Source: Rhynchopus euleeides
Lineage: Eukaryota > Euglenozoa > Diplonemea > Diplonemida > Diplonemidae
DNA length: 64,000 nucleotides
Assembly: GCA_963210315.1 (NCBI GenBank)
Contig: OY723266.1
Location: 682,001-746,000, forward strand
Direction: 5' to 3'
Shown: positions 30,001-45,524 of the stretch, in pieces
Position numbering within the stretch: the first letter of the stretch is position 1
How the letters are laid out: each line of letters starts with the position of its first letter
Notes under the pieces: model-generated
The model's database searches: none
What the model was told of the DNA's origin: nothing
What the model saw: the letters and a program-made list of their open reading frames with translations, nothing else
Translations under genes and position numbers: made by a program

Positions 30001-30731
30001 CACGGTGGGATCTTGTAAATTTTACATGTATAACTACAAGTATAATACATGTATTATACATGTATAATACATGCATGTCAACTATTATACATGTATAATA
30101 CATGTATATGCCTGAAATATACATGTAAAATACATGTATATCAAGTAAAAATACATGTATAATACTTGCATGTCAACTATTATACATGTATTTTTACTTG
30201 ATATACATGTATTTTACATGTATATTTCATGCATTTACATGTATTATACATGTATAATAGTTGTCATGCAAGTATTATAATATTTCATGCATTTACATGT
30301 ATTATACATGTATAATACTTGTCATGCAAGTATTATACATGTAAAATACTTGCATGACAAGTAAAATACCTGCATGCAAGTAAAATACATGTATTTTACT
30401 TGCATGCAAGTATTATACATGTATTTTACTTGTCATGCAAGTATTTTACATGTATAATACTTGCATGACAAGTATTATACATGTAAAATACATGTAAATG
30501 CATGAAATATACATGTAAAATACATGTATATCAAGTAAAAATGCATGTATAATAGTTGACATGCAAGTATTATACATGTATTTTTACTTGATATACATGT
30601 ATTTTACATGTATATTTCAGGCATATACATGTATTATACATGTATAATAGTTGACATGCAAGTATTATACATGTATAATACATGTATATACTTGTAGTTA
30701 TACATGTAAAATTTACAAGATCCCACCGTGT
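30001..30731. mobile_element. Palindromic TACATGTA element with inverted termini
   Basis: Both termini are CACGGTGGGATCTTGTAAAT in inverted orientation. Virtually the whole ~730 bp body is overlapping TACATGTAT, GCATGCAAGTA and AAAATACATG words. The left half is close to the reverse complement of the right half, so the element is one giant imperfect palindrome. No coding capacity. A truncated copy lies at 756-935. No obvious target-site duplication. Confidence 0.8.
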
Positions 30732-32620
30732 CAGGATGGGGGGGGGGGGGGGGCGGGCGGGCAGAGGCAGAACGATAAGCGACTTGCTTTCACATCACTT
30801 GAGGGAGTGCGGACTATGTGAATATATGAGTGAGGACTGCATCGACATATATAACAGGTACATCGAGTGTGCCACGTGTACAGAAGTGCACATGGTGATA
30901 TGTGAACAGGGAAACGTGGCCAAAAAAAACGGATGTTTGAGTGCCCCCCAGGGGGGGCGGGTGGGGCACCCTCTTGAAAGGAGGGTGGGGATCGTGAAGC
31001 GGAAGAGAGGCAAATCACACAGCTGACCTCCCTGTCACTACGCTACGAATGCTGCGGAGCGGGTGGGGTCGAGAGGGTGGCGACAGGCGGCTGCCTTATC
31101 CCCACACCGAGTGACTCGTCACAGTGTATGGATTCGGTCTGTTTGACCCTGAAAAGACACCACGCTCACCACCTCCCTCTATTCCTCCCGAAAACACAGC
31201 CATGCACATACGCAGACACCGAGTGTGCACGCCGATAGCACGCCTGCCCAACCTCTGTCCGTGCAAGTTAAAAAGCGTGGCAAAAAAGAGGGGGTAAAGA
31301 GGGGACGGGTTTGCGGGGAGTGTGACAAACGGGGGGGGATGTAGGGTAGGGTGGGCAGGGTGGATCAGGCAATTTTGAACAATTCGAACGGTTTTGATGG
31401 CCCACCTCACTTCCACCGGCCCGCCCCACCCCCACCCACCCTCCTTGTGGTGTGTTCCGCCAACCACGCACACCCGGTGGTTTGGCTTGCTCTTGCGTGT
31501 CACGGGATGATGCTGTCGACCCACACAAAACACACAGGATGCCGAGGCGCCACCGGTGCTTTGCTCAGAAGTGCACAAACAAGCGATCGGCCTCCCAATG
31601 GTAGGCGCTGCACTGCCACACATTGCACACAGACTGAAGCATAGCCTAGGGACCCCCCAGCACGTCTGATTTGCACAGCGGAACACTATTTCTTGAACTA
31701 TTTTCCCTCTCTTTACGGCTATCCCGATGAGAGGGGACGCTTGTCTCGGTTCTTGGGGCCGCACAGTATTCTTTCCACCCCAGGCAAGTGGCCTCCGATC
31801 CGATGCTAGCTCCATCTGCATGAGGTAAGGCACTGTCCACATCGGTGCTCCTTCCTGCACCCTCCTTTCCTATTCCCAGTATGTTGTTTGGAAGCAACGT
31901 TGCTCCGGTTCGCAGGCAACAGGGCGAGAGAAGAGGCAGACGCACGCACAGTATAAGGAAAGGCGGAGTGGGGTGGGGGGGATGCAAATATTCTTTTCCA
32001 CCCGGGACAAGATTTCTCAGCTACGGCAACCCACCCCAAAACCGCCACCCAATAAGGCTAGTCACCCAAACAGGGGCTACGTCACCTGAGAAGTCAGCCG
32101 AGGCGACCATCGCATTATGTATTCACGTTTCACGCTTGTTCTTCAAACCCCAGAGTGCTGCTCCCCCGTCATCGGGGTGTACGGCAGCGGCACTTTGTTT
32201 GTGAATAGTATTTCACAGATGGCTTATTGCGAGTCCATCCTTCTCCAATAGAAGAAGGGTCGGGGGAACTGCAAAAAAAAACGTATTGCAGAACCGGATG
32301 CACACGCCCTTCCTGATGTGAAGCAGATCCTGAGGCAAAGGGGCAAAGGGGAACTATGCACGCTGTGCATTTTGGGCTGTCATGGGTATTCACAGAATCT
32401 CGTTGGAACAGCCAGCAGAAGAGGCACATCAGGGGCGTCAGAGATATAGTTAGGCGAGAAGGGAGGGGGGCGAAAGAAGCAACCCCAGGTGCTCCCCACC
32501 CTCCCCTTCCCACCCCCTCTTCTATTCCTGTGTGGACATTCGTTCATTTTGTTTGTTTTCATTTTTTTGTCAACAGCTGTTGTTTTTTCTTGCCATTTGT
32601 CGACGATTCGAACAGACCAG
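30732..32620. other. Intergenic, no supported gene
   Basis: Begins with a 16 nt G tract at about 30738-30753. Plus- and minus-strand frames are short and lack domains. Confidence 0.45.
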
Positions 32621-32635
32621 GGAGAGAGAGAGAGA
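32621..32635 (+). repeat. GA tract at 5' side of truncated LINE
   Basis: A short GGAGAGAGAGAGAGA run immediately before the point where LINE sequence begins. With the GA tract at 35324-35521 it shows that the insertion lies within a GA microsatellite. Confidence 0.9.
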
Positions 32636-35992
<3,357 letters not shown>

Positions 35993-36046
35993 GACACGGT
36001 GTACTCCAGCGGAGGTAGGGTAACCTCCGCTGGAGTTCACCGTGTC
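35993..36046. repeat. Strong 24 bp stem hairpin with 6 nt loop
   Basis: GACACGGTGTACTCCAGCGG and onward pairs with its inverse ending CACCGTGTC. Of 24 positions one is mismatched, and the loop is AGGGTA. Could be a small foldback element or encode a hairpin RNA. No further context. Confidence 0.75.
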
Positions 36047-36475
36047 GTCTGCCTCTGTGCAGCGTCACTCGGTGCCATCGAATACATGGCGACAGCCCAC
36101 CAACTCGAGACAGATCTGCTTGTCTGGAGGGCTGAGACGAGAACACGAACGACTTTCAAGCAGTCTTGAAGGTCGCCAAGCCTATTGGGGGCAACTAACA
36201 GATGAGATTTGTTTGTTGCCTGTCGTCACAGCTAGGTGCCCATCTCCTCGAAAACTCTCGTCTAGGCTCTACGTGGCGGAGATCTCGTGGACCCTTTGGC
36301 CATGACAAGGTCTGCCGTGCATCCACTCCACCCACAACGCACACCTGTCACGAGTGGTCGCTCCCACGTCCTCCTCCACCCTGAAGGTTGAACCCTCAAG
36401 GACCAGTGATCTCCTGCTGGCCGGGCTGCGATACAGTGAAGCCTTCCTACTTGCAAGCGAATCCAGACTGTAGGG
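36047..36475. other. Intergenic, no gene seen
   Basis: No supported coding sequence. It runs into the dispersed-repeat cluster at 36476. Confidence 0.4.
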
Positions 36476-36657
36476 AACAGATGTTCACTACCGTGGCCTC
36501 CGGCGGCTGGGGGGCTCCGCCCCCCAGACCCCCCTGCGTAAAAACATTGCACCAGACCGGTTTTTTGGCCGAGAGTCCAAACTTTCAAAGCAGCTGCTGC
36601 GCCTGCCCCACCAAGCAGCCTCAGTACGACAGGACGCGCGCAGGCACTGGGCCCTCT
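36476..36657 (-). repeat. GC-hairpin repeat next to a second dispersed repeat
   Basis: 36479-36533 is a minus-orientation copy of the GGGGGGCGGAGCCCCCC unit. 36597-36657 (GCCCCACCAAGCAGCC...CAGTACGACAGGACGCGCGC) is repeated in inverse orientation at 56735-56796 with only a few differences. Confidence 0.75.
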
Positions 36658-36785
36658 CAGATTCTGGGAGGGTTTGCGCGGGTCGCGCGCGCCGAAGGCG
36701 CGCGCGAAAAATTTTCAAAACCAGAAAAACCGGAAAACGGCGCCAGAAAAAAAGTCTATCTTATACCCTGAAAGACATGCACTAT

Positions 36786-37050
36786 AAAAAAAGATAAGGC
36801 GTTGTTTGTGCGCCAAACCCGGGTGAACAAACCTCACGGGGGCCTTCGCTCAGAAATGCAGAGAAGTGAGGAATGGTGAGCCGCCTCACAACACTGGCTG
36901 CAAAGTGACACAGTTTGACACACAGTGGCACAGAGCGAAGGCCTCCCGCGTGTTTTGCCTGATGAAGGTTGGTGTGAGTGTGTGCACAGTCATAGCAACA
37001 AGGCAAGGTAGATTGTGTTTGTCACCCAAAGCGCTGCCAACTATCTTTTT
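36786..37050. mobile_element. Small MITE with AAAAAGATA termini
   Basis: Starts AAAAAGATAAGGC and ends GCCAACTATCTTTTT, giving short inverted ends. The subterminal TTGTTTGTGCGCCAAA and CAAAGCGCTGCC are shared with the shorter copy at 63083-63191. A fragment of the left end recurs in inverse near 52468-52496. No protein encoded. Confidence 0.6.
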
Positions 37051-37369
37051 CACTGTGACAAGCTTTCTTCTTGTTGTGTGTGAAAAAAAACATCAGCACA
37101 TCAGATGTCAGCTTTCGGAACATATGGGTGTCAGTTATGTAGTGACTAGTCACAGAACAAGGGCACATCACACACTCCACTTTTGAACCATCTGTCAATT
37201 CTGAACAATTTCTGGGTTTCCTGAGGAAATCCTGGTTTTTTTCTTGGGTCCCGACGACCACCAGCCTGACGCGTGAGACGAACAGTGCAGTGGTGTACAC
37301 AACGCTGCCTTTCATAGCATTGCATTCCAATGGCAGAGACGCAGATCATCCTTTTGACCCCCCCCCCCC
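37051..37369. other. Intergenic, no gene seen
   Basis: Nothing recognisable apart from the C-run (about 13 nt) ending at 37370. Confidence 0.4.
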
Positions 37370-37822
37370 CAGGGCAGTGGTGGCTGCGTACGCGTACGCA
37401 GCGTGATTTTCAGAAAGTGCGTACGGCGTACGCGTACGCGTACGGCGCTGCGTACGGCAGTCTATGGAGCACAGGAGACGGCCATGGCCGCACACCAAAT
37501 CCGACAGTCGAACTCAGGTGTACCACGGGTCGCCTTCGAGCCTTCCAGTCGGAAGTGGGACCTTTTGAAGTATGATTGCGGGTGTACTTGCAGGTGTTGC
37601 GAGTTTTTCGCCACGTGCGCGGTAAGGAACCATCTGTGAAAGGCAGGAGCAAAGGCCAGGGCCCAGCCACCCCCTGGGTGGCCTACTGTGTGCTGAGAGA
37701 CCTGGAATACCAGCCGTACGCAAATTCTGCGTACGCGTACGCAGCGTGGTTTTCAGAAAGTGCGTACGGCATACGCGTACGCGTACGCGTACCGTACGGC
37801 CGTACGCTGCCACCACTGCCCT
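37370..37822. mobile_element. hAT-like MITE rich in CGTACGCG palindromes
   Basis: Left end CAGGGCAGTGGTGGCTGCGT and right end (inverted) TAGGGCAGTGGTGGCAGCGT form terminal inverted repeats. CAGGG/TAGGG starts are typical of hAT elements. Subterminal regions are arrays of CGTACGCGTACG, and the phrase TTTTCAGAAAGTGCGTACGG appears near both ends in the same direction. The flanks are a C-run and a G-run, so an 8 bp duplication cannot be confirmed. Confidence 0.6.
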
Positions 37823-37948
37823 AGGGGGGGGTCACTGGGGGGGACAAACCCCAAAATTCCACTTTCCCTCGGAGGTCATTTTTGGGCCAAAAAAATATGA
37901 AAAACCGGTCCAGAATATGTCGGAACCCGGAAATACCCCCACTACAAC

Positions 37949-38801
37949 ATGATCTGTGGCCTTGTTACCCTCTCAGACCCCATCCTAATTTTCCATACCA
38001 CAACTTGTACCGAGCCCACCCCCGGTGGGCAAGGTCTCATCGTGATCAACATGCAATGGGCCAAGAAAAGCTCTGTTCCACCCTTCAAAGCTGCCGAGAG
38101 GTTCCTGTGGAGTCTATCGGAACAGCGGTGCAAGCCCTGCTGTGAGATAGCGGTGCTGCAGGTCGCAGATATCGCACAAGAAGGTACCTACCGGTTGTTG
38201 TACCGGAAGCACACCATGGTGAAGGTGCAGCACAGGTGGCACGGTTGCCCCTGTACGAACATATACTCCACTGCAGCGCTCGCACCCTAGTGCTGACGTG
38301 AGCCGAGGTCGGTGTGGATCGAATTCAAACAGGTGTGGTGCACGACTGGCTGGAGGGTCTCCTCTCGTCAATGACAGTACAGCTGATCAGCCGCTTTCAG
38401 TGTACAGCCTCAACGGTGACTGCACTCGCACAGGTCACCGCAAGCGGAATAGTGAATGTTGAGGTGGGGAAATCCCCCTGTTTTCTCGGCAGAGGATGTG
38501 CGCGCATTTGCGAAGCGACCGCGTCCCCAGACAACTGCCCAGGAAGCGTTCCGGGAGATACTTGGCCCACAAACAGGGCGAGATCCGCAGCTTCCTGGGA
38601 AGGAAACGGGGTGCTGAATTGATGGATCGCGCCGAGGAGAGCGGGCTCCACCAGGATGAATTCACCATACTTGAGCTCCAGGAGAACCTCCTGGACGATA
38701 TGTCTGCGGAACTTGATACAATGCCTCTTCCCAGTGGTTGTAGTCAAAAAATGACGAAGCCACGCTACAACCCCGAGGTACAAGTTCTGGTAGGAAAATA
38801 A
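37949..38801 (+). pseudogene. Possible decayed coding remnant
   Basis: Protein-like fragments in different frames: 37949-38290 (contains AAERFLWSLSEQRCKPCCEI) and ~38560-38801 (GEIRSFLGRKRGAELMDRAE, then FTILELQENLLDDMSAELDT). The second seems to continue, after a frame change near 38570, a stretch reading FAKRPRPQTTAQEAFREILG. No family recognised. Best regarded as debris of a mobile element or host gene. Confidence 0.25.
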
Positions 38802-39676
38802 AAAATGGGCGAAAAATGCCTTCCCGGGTGTCAAAAATCACCGAAATGGGCCTAAAACCTGTTTTCCACCACATATCGGCCAACAGCTACCCAAAAATAG
38901 GCTCTCCGGGGGTCGGAATGGGGGTGTCGGAAAAATTGCTGTTTGTCTACCACTTTTCCTTAGCAGTGACCCCCCCTACCCCCCCCCCCCCATCGGAATG
39001 GCTTTCTCTTTTTGAAATGCCCTTCGGTTGCTGCAGGCAAGTATTTTAAAATGACACCCCTACTTTGGAAAGCAGCGCACACACCAAATCCATCCCATCC
39101 CTTTTCCGAAGGCAGGGAGGGCGGGCGTGCGTGTGAGTTGGGGCTCGCTGGTTGAAGGGGAAAGGGCGGGGGATGCGGCACTGGCTTGCATGGCACAACA
39201 CAAGCACGCACCAGGTTGGAGACGTGCCTTGCTTCCTCCGGCATGATGGACTGGTTTGCTGGCAGAGAGCTCCGCAGTGACGGTGCAGGTCGGAACGCAA
39301 CAGATACCCCCTCCAGGGCGTAGATTGTGGGCCGACTTTTGAAAGCGCCTTTGCTTGTTTCCTCGGTCGGGATGCCGGTTTGAAGGGCCTTCGGGCAGGT
39401 CTCCAAGTTCCCTCGAAAAAAAACTGATGAATAATCCAGCACACCTCACGCAACCATAACAGGCAAAACAAATGCACACAGCATCGCATGTTTACAGTGT
39501 GGATGTGCCCATCACGGGATAGCCCACACACGCACACCTCTGCAAGAGAATATCACGCAAACATCGTTTGTTCTTACTCAGAGACAGAGATTTTCGGCAG
39601 GCACTATGGAGGATTCTTCATATTCCTGGATTTCCCGAATTTCCTGGATTTCCCCCGGCCCCTTAGGCGGTTTCAG

Positions 39677-39892
39677 GGCGGACAGGGCGGACATGCCGGA
39701 CCCGGAAATCCGGGTGTCCGGATGTCCGGGTCCAATTTTGACCCCCCCCCCCCCCCGGACATTTCCCGAATTTCCCGCCCGGACATGTCCGGGCGGACAT
39801 TTTCTGGTGTCCGGATGTCCGGGCGGACATGTCCGGACCCGGAAATTCGGGAAATCCAATTTTGACCCCCCCCCCCCCGGACATGTCCGGCC
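39677..39892. repeat. GGACATGTCCGG palindrome cluster
   Basis: Repeated self-complementary words (GGACATGTCCGG, CCGGATGTCCGGG, CCCGGAAATCCGGG) are arranged symmetrically around two copies of CAATTTTGACCCCCCC. Probably a degenerate foldback element; ends not defined. Confidence 0.6.
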
Positions 39893-39974
39893 AGGACCTC
39901 AATAGTTTGATTTTTGGTCCAGAAAATAGTTTGAAAATTTTTGAAATCTGGGTGCCCAAAAAAAAAATTCCTAA

Positions 39975-40440
39975 GACCGGCGATTTGTAGGGGGACCCTT
40001 TCGAATTTTTTTTTGGGGAAGGGTAAATTGAACGTTTTTGGCCAAATGAAGCCACTGCGACCATTCCCGGGCCTCGGAAATCAGATTTTGGCCCCTCAAA
40101 TGCGGTGCCGGTCCGGACAAAAAACCGAAAAAATCGTGAAAAATGGCCCGTTTTCCCCAGCCAAAAATGGGCCAAAAATGCCCCCCGGACACCCCCAGAG
40201 ACATGTCCTAATCCGGGGTGCCAGTAGGGGGGACCTTTCGAATTTTTTTTCGAGGAGAGGTCAATTGAACGTTTTTGGACATCTGAGGCCACTGCGACCA
40301 TTCCCAGGCCTCGGAAATGAGATTTTTGGCCCTCAAATGGGGTACCGGTCCCCACGAAATTCCGAAAAATTCATGAAAATCGAAAGGTCCCACACCAAAT
40401 TCTGCCCAAAAATCGTCAAAAATGGACAGGTCATATGCAG
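39975..40440 (+). repeat. Two diverged tandem copies of a ~235 bp unit
   Basis: Two successive units share TTCGAATTTTTTTT, TTGAACGTTTTTGG, CCACTGCGACCATTCCC and GCCTCGGAAAT in the same order. A third partial match (GGGGGACCTTTTCGAATTTT) appears near 40915. No coding function. Confidence 0.65.
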
Positions 40441-40999
40441 CAAGGGGGCAAACCACTCCCCAAATTTTGCTCAATGATTCCACGGCAAGCCAGATTTTCT
40501 GATCAATTGGTTTGTTTGCGCATGTTCCTGGTACTTGTTTGGAAAGTAGATGACCCCTGGCTGGAGAGGACGGTTGTGCTCGACCGGACGGAGAGAGAAC
40601 CTTCTCCATATCCACCTCCACTCCACAATGCCACAAGTGGCAGGAAGGCCGGGTGTTACGGGCCTCAACCAGGGTTCCAAGGCTCTCCACTTCCTGGCTG
40701 CGTCAGGGATCACCGGGTACAGCGAGCAGGATTCCCTGTCCTGACACCCCAGCATGTACCACCGGAAGAACCCGAAACAGCAGCCCCCCCTCATGGGGGT
40801 TGCAAGAGGCACGGAAATCGTTCAAGTCGGACCAAGTCCGAAAATTCGGCACTTTCTTGGGTACAAATTGCGGTCCGAAATTTTCCGATTTTTTGAAAAA
40901 AGGCTAATTCTGTAAGGGGGACCTTTTCGAATTTTTTTTTCGGGCACTTTTTCCACAAGGAAATGTCCGCCCTGTCCGCTACTGTCCACTACCGATTTC

Positions 41000-42409
41000 A
41001 AGGATCCTCCTATCTTCCGAGAAATATAGATCCGCCCTGCCCAGCAACCGTTAAAAAAACAGTTCCGGGCAACTCTTTTTGAACGATTTGTTTTGTCGAA
41101 TGCACACCACAAGAGAGTGGACAAGAAATCACATCAAAATACCAAATTACCCGGTGTGTATGTTACGTTTATGATTCGTTGTTGTGTTTTTTTGTTGTTT
41201 TTCCAGCAGCCGAACGGCGCCCGGCGTGCGCTGCACTTCAGCGGGGCAAATGCATACAGAGAAATAGAGAATAAAAAACGAGACGAGAGTGCGGGGGGGG
41301 GGGCGTTCTCTCGACGGAGGATAACCGTACTAAAAAAATCAGGTGAGATGCAGACAGAGAGAGAGATAGATAGAGATATCCAGAATTATTTAGACCAGTC
41401 AATGCGGTGACATGTGACTGTGGGTGGAAACGAAAAATGGGGCAGGGCGGAAGGTGACCCAAGACGGAAGAAAATCACGATATCGTCTGCATCAGGGGGG
41501 AGGGGGCTTGGATGGGATGGAACGCAGACCCCCGCTCTTTTGTGCACACCACCCCCTGTCTGATGAAGCGGTGTGAGTGGGGGTCGCAAGATCCAGCGAA
41601 AAGGCGCAGAAAATTTCCTCAGTTGGCCATGCCGAACTTTGATAAAAGAACATACGGACATGCAGTCTATTTGTCACTTCGACGACCAAGACTACCGTCC
41701 TAAAGGACGGCCATCGTTGACCAGTTTGTTGCCTCAGCGACCAGGATGGTGTGTGAGATGACCAATGCTGGTGTGCATGTGTGCCAAAAAGTGATGTAGG
41801 CCTCAGCCGGTTCGTACATTTCTGACAACCTGCTGCACCATGCCCAAGCACACAGGACTGGTTTCGTCTCCATGACTAAAAGACCGACATCACAGAGCCT
41901 TTCACTTTGTTCTGCTGCATGTTTTCACTCAGTGCCTGTCCCCCACTTGCACCCTACATTGAGTCGGGTTGGCACATTAGTTCGTATTGGGCTGTGAACG
42001 AGGACTGTATACTCAGAAACTCCATTTGCCTCAATATGTTCACGATTTCCACTCTTGCCCCCCCCCCCCTTTTTTTTCACAGCTTACTACGTCTAACACT
42101 AACCGCACGCCCTCCCAATCACCCTCCCCGGAAAACAGAAAAGGGCAAAACCTATTGGGTATCACAAGAAACACCCACATTTTTCTGCCCCTTCACTTCA
42201 TCCTTTGAAAGTGTGGTGGCTCGGAAGAGTTATGGTATTCACAGGGATTGCTTGTTTGTATTTATTGGTTGATTATATTTGACTCGGATATGCAAGGGTG
42301 CTGTTCTAGCCTCATCCGAGCAGGATCGCAAAAAAAAATTGAATCCAGCACCATCAGTGGTCGCGCTAACTTCACTCCCTACTCCCGGCATTTTCGGCGA
42401 TTTTTTGAG
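41000..42409. other. Intergenic; contains a possible structured repeat
   Basis: No gene. 41527-41585 can fold into a two-tier hairpin (GACCCCCGCTC with GAGTGGGGGTC, then CACACC with GGTGTG) with CTGATGA in the loop. A diverged relative at 46046-46103 folds similarly. Confidence 0.35.
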
Positions 42410-42779
42410 GTACCTGGGACCCCCCGTGTATAAGTCCCCCCCCCTTACCCCCGTGTTTAAGTCCCCCCCTGGGGGTCTGGCAGGGGGGGGACTTAAACAC
42501 AGGGGGACCTAAACACGGGGGTGAGCTGGTCTGGAGGGTCATCAGGTGGCCCCTAGGCCCTCCAGGTGCTGTCAGAGTCGAAAAGTGGGGTGCCAAAAGT
42601 CCATCCGGACCGGAATTACCCCCCTACGACAGCAGAGGAAGAGGTCTTCTTGGTCTCCACTGTGCCACCCCCGTGTTTAAGCCCCCCCTGTGTTTAGGTC
42701 CGCCCCCCCCGTGTTTAAGTCCCCCCCGGCCGAAAATAGCCTCCAGGGGGGGGACTTAAACACGGGGGGTCCCAGGTAC
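42410..42779. mobile_element. MITE with 32 bp terminal inverted repeats
   Basis: The left end GTACCTGGGACCCCCCGTGT, continuing to TAAGTCCCCCC, is repeated in inverse at the right end. GTGTTTAAGTCCCCC words recur internally on both strands. No coding sequence and no confirmed target duplication. Confidence 0.7.
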
Positions 42780-44470
42780 GTTTTTTATTTGCAAACAGGG
42801 ATTTGTCCACAACTCGAAAAGTTGTGGTACCCCAATTCAGTATGAAAAAATTGCACCAAAAAAATGGAAGTGACCCCATGGCGTTTCGCACGGATCTCAA
42901 ATATTCAAAAGAAGGCAGAGACGGGGAGAGAAAAAAATGGGCCCCGCGGGGCGGGGGTGGGTGGGTGGGTGGCCTTGATGGCTGCTGCTCTTCACGCCCT
43001 GAGGTTCGCCGTTCCCCAAACTTCCAGAATCATCGCTTTGCATGAAACTCTCAGCACCCCTTTTGCCTTCCCTACCGAGTGACTGCTTCCCGCGCAGCAC
43101 TGGGCTCCGACCTGATGTCGGAGTGATCCACACCGAGTTCAGCTCGGAACAGATGTTCACTACCGTGGCCTCCGGCGGCTGGGGGGATCCGCCCCCCAGG
43201 CCCCCTGTATAGCGTGTGCACGAGGTTTCACATACAACATACTTCGTGGGGTCCCCACGTCCAGTGCTGCCATCAGTGTCTTGAACAGGCTACACCCTCG
43301 CCATATCAGGGGTGGCACTCAAGCTGGCATATGTTTGCCTACTTGGTGGCGTTGTTGGCAGTTGAGCTGAGTGGGGAACTCCCGTCCCTGCTTTCCGAGC
43401 AGGTGCCTGACCCCTCGCCCGGGTTGTTACTGATCACATGATGTAGAGACAACCAGGACGGAAAATTTGAGTGTCTTCAAACAGGCTCATTTTTTCAAAA
43501 TGACCCCACTACGATCCGGGCGAGGCTCGGAAATGCAACGAAACGCGGTTTCCCCGCCCAAAAACGAGCCCCTTTTTCAGGTACGTTTTTTCGCTCCCGA
43601 TTTCCAAATTTTGGGAGATTTTTCCAATATTTAGCGCGACCACTGAGCACCATAGTTCTGCAGGCACTGCATTTCGAGATACCCGCGGGCTGCCTGCAGC
43701 AACAGACACACACAGGTGGTCATGCTCAGGATCTGCCCACTCCAAACGTGGTCACCACACACACGCATAGTCTGCCTCCTCATTATGCAATCGGCAAAGC
43801 AGATACATTGTGCCAAATCTGACACCACAACGTTGCTCGCGGGAGGGGCTGCGTGTTCTTGAATAACGCCGACCCCTCCCAACCCACAGTTTTGGTGGTT
43901 TCGGACGGCTAGCAACCTGGCGCGCAAAGACGGCCAGGTACCATCGCCTTTTTTTATGTGTTTTTGTATGTATTTTTTGAACGATTTGTTCTCAAGTTGA
44001 TTGAACGGCTGACGGTGTAGAGGCAATGTCCAACGGCATTTTTTTATGGATTTCCCATTTTTTTGTTTTCCACTTCTTCACGGCATACACACAGGACGGG
44101 TATAACGTTGTTGAGAACGCCACAACGCCCCCTTGTATGGCACGTTGCTTTTTTTTGTCGCACGGCAATATGACGGCGCACGGCGTAACCCACCGACAAC
44201 ACGTTTATTAAGGCAGTGGCGAACCACACCGACAGAAAAAAACCGGCATGCAAACCTCCACGGGTTAACTCGACTGAGTGTTGACCGGTTCAGCGGAACG
44301 AGAGCAGGCCAGACCACACAGAATCATCTGGCGATCGGCCCATTACATACAACTGTTCCACCCCGAACGACCCTCAGACCAGCCCGGGATACGCACAACC
44401 GCTTCCGTAATGAACATACTGTTTTCGAATCAGCACAGTTCCAATTCGTGCAAAATGACGAGCCTCACTG
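42780..44470. other. Intergenic with dispersed repeats
   Basis: Contains a relative of the 35732-35845 repeat (about 42867-42985) and a minus-orientation GC-hairpin unit at 43149-43205. No supported gene. Confidence 0.45.
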
Positions 44471-44478
44471 CATTAACG

Positions 44479-45516
44479 CAGGGCTTTCCCTAAATCTGGG
44501 GGTCTGGGGGGCAAATTTCCAAAAACGGGTGCAAAAAAAGGGGGGAAAGGGGGGTTAGGCTGGGGCCCAGTCTGGGGGCTGCCATTGCATTTGTTGGACT
44601 CCGTACGGATCGTAGTGGGGTCATTTTGTGGGTGTAGGCGCCCAGTTTCACCTGTGAAATCTGGATCTGGTCAGTCCTTCAAGTCCGACTCGTGATGGGA
44701 GGAGGTGACTGAGAGGCACCACACCACCCCACCCAGCGGGACCCCCCATCGGTTTTGTCAAGACCCCGTTGTTTTGAACGTTTGGAATCTGTGCGGATCG
44801 TGGTGGGGTCATTTTGGCCATGAGGTGCCCGTGAAGACCCCTGTCTGGTTGTCACCGTGAAGGTTCAGCTCACCCCCCTCTAATTCCTCACCCGGACAAG
44901 ACAGGTCCTGAACATGTATGACCGTGTGAGACCTTCTGTGGCCGTATGTCACCTTGTGACCCGTTGTGGTGATGTGTAAGAAAGCCTCATTGGCGGCAGA
45001 CAACTGCCGGTCCACTGATCCTGGCTCACACCTGATGAGGCACACCAGGGGTGGTCGTCGCGTGTTTGCGCCGAATACACAACGAGCACCACGGGAGACC
45101 ACACGTGGCGTCATGCACCTGACGAGATTGCTCTGATTTTGCTTCAGGATTGCAGCATCCGGCGACACGTGATCAAGCTATTGACACGATGTGCCAGAAA
45201 ATGCTGAATAATCCCTGGTACTCACCTGAACCCAGAGAGCCTGGAAGATCGAAAACCGCATGGTCACCCATGGGAACCTTTTTTGCGCGCCCAGGACGGC
45301 AATACCCCAAAAAAGGTGTTCTTTTGCAATATTTGCGCACACCCATTCCGAAGATTTTTTGACAGCCACTTTAGTCAAGTAGGGTACCCATTCCTGCCTT
45401 GACAACTCGCCTGCAAAAAAAGGGGGGAAACAGGGAAATAATAGCCTGCAAAAAAAGGGGGGGGAGGCAGATTTTGAAAATCTCGGGAGACGGGTGCCGA
45501 TTTAGGGAAAGCCCTG
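44479..45516. mobile_element. hAT-like non-autonomous element with 8 bp target-site duplication
   Basis: 18 bp perfect terminal inverted repeats CAGGGCTTTCCCTAAATC. CATTAACG flanks the element directly on both sides (44471-44478 and 45517-45524). An 8 bp duplication and CAGGG termini are the hAT hallmarks. The 1038 bp interior has no transposase-like frame and includes two relatives of a GATCGTRGTGGGGTCATTTT word near 44600 and 44795. Confidence 0.85.
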
Positions 45517-45524
45517 CATTAACG

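Noticed and set aside
30001..30731. CRISPR-like array
   Set aside because: The repeats are overlapping palindromes without unique spacers of constant length, and the setting is eukaryotic.
41561..41620. Hammerhead ribozyme (CTGATGA followed by CGAAA)
   Set aside because: The required stem II between the two core motifs does not pair, and the sister copy lacks GAAA.
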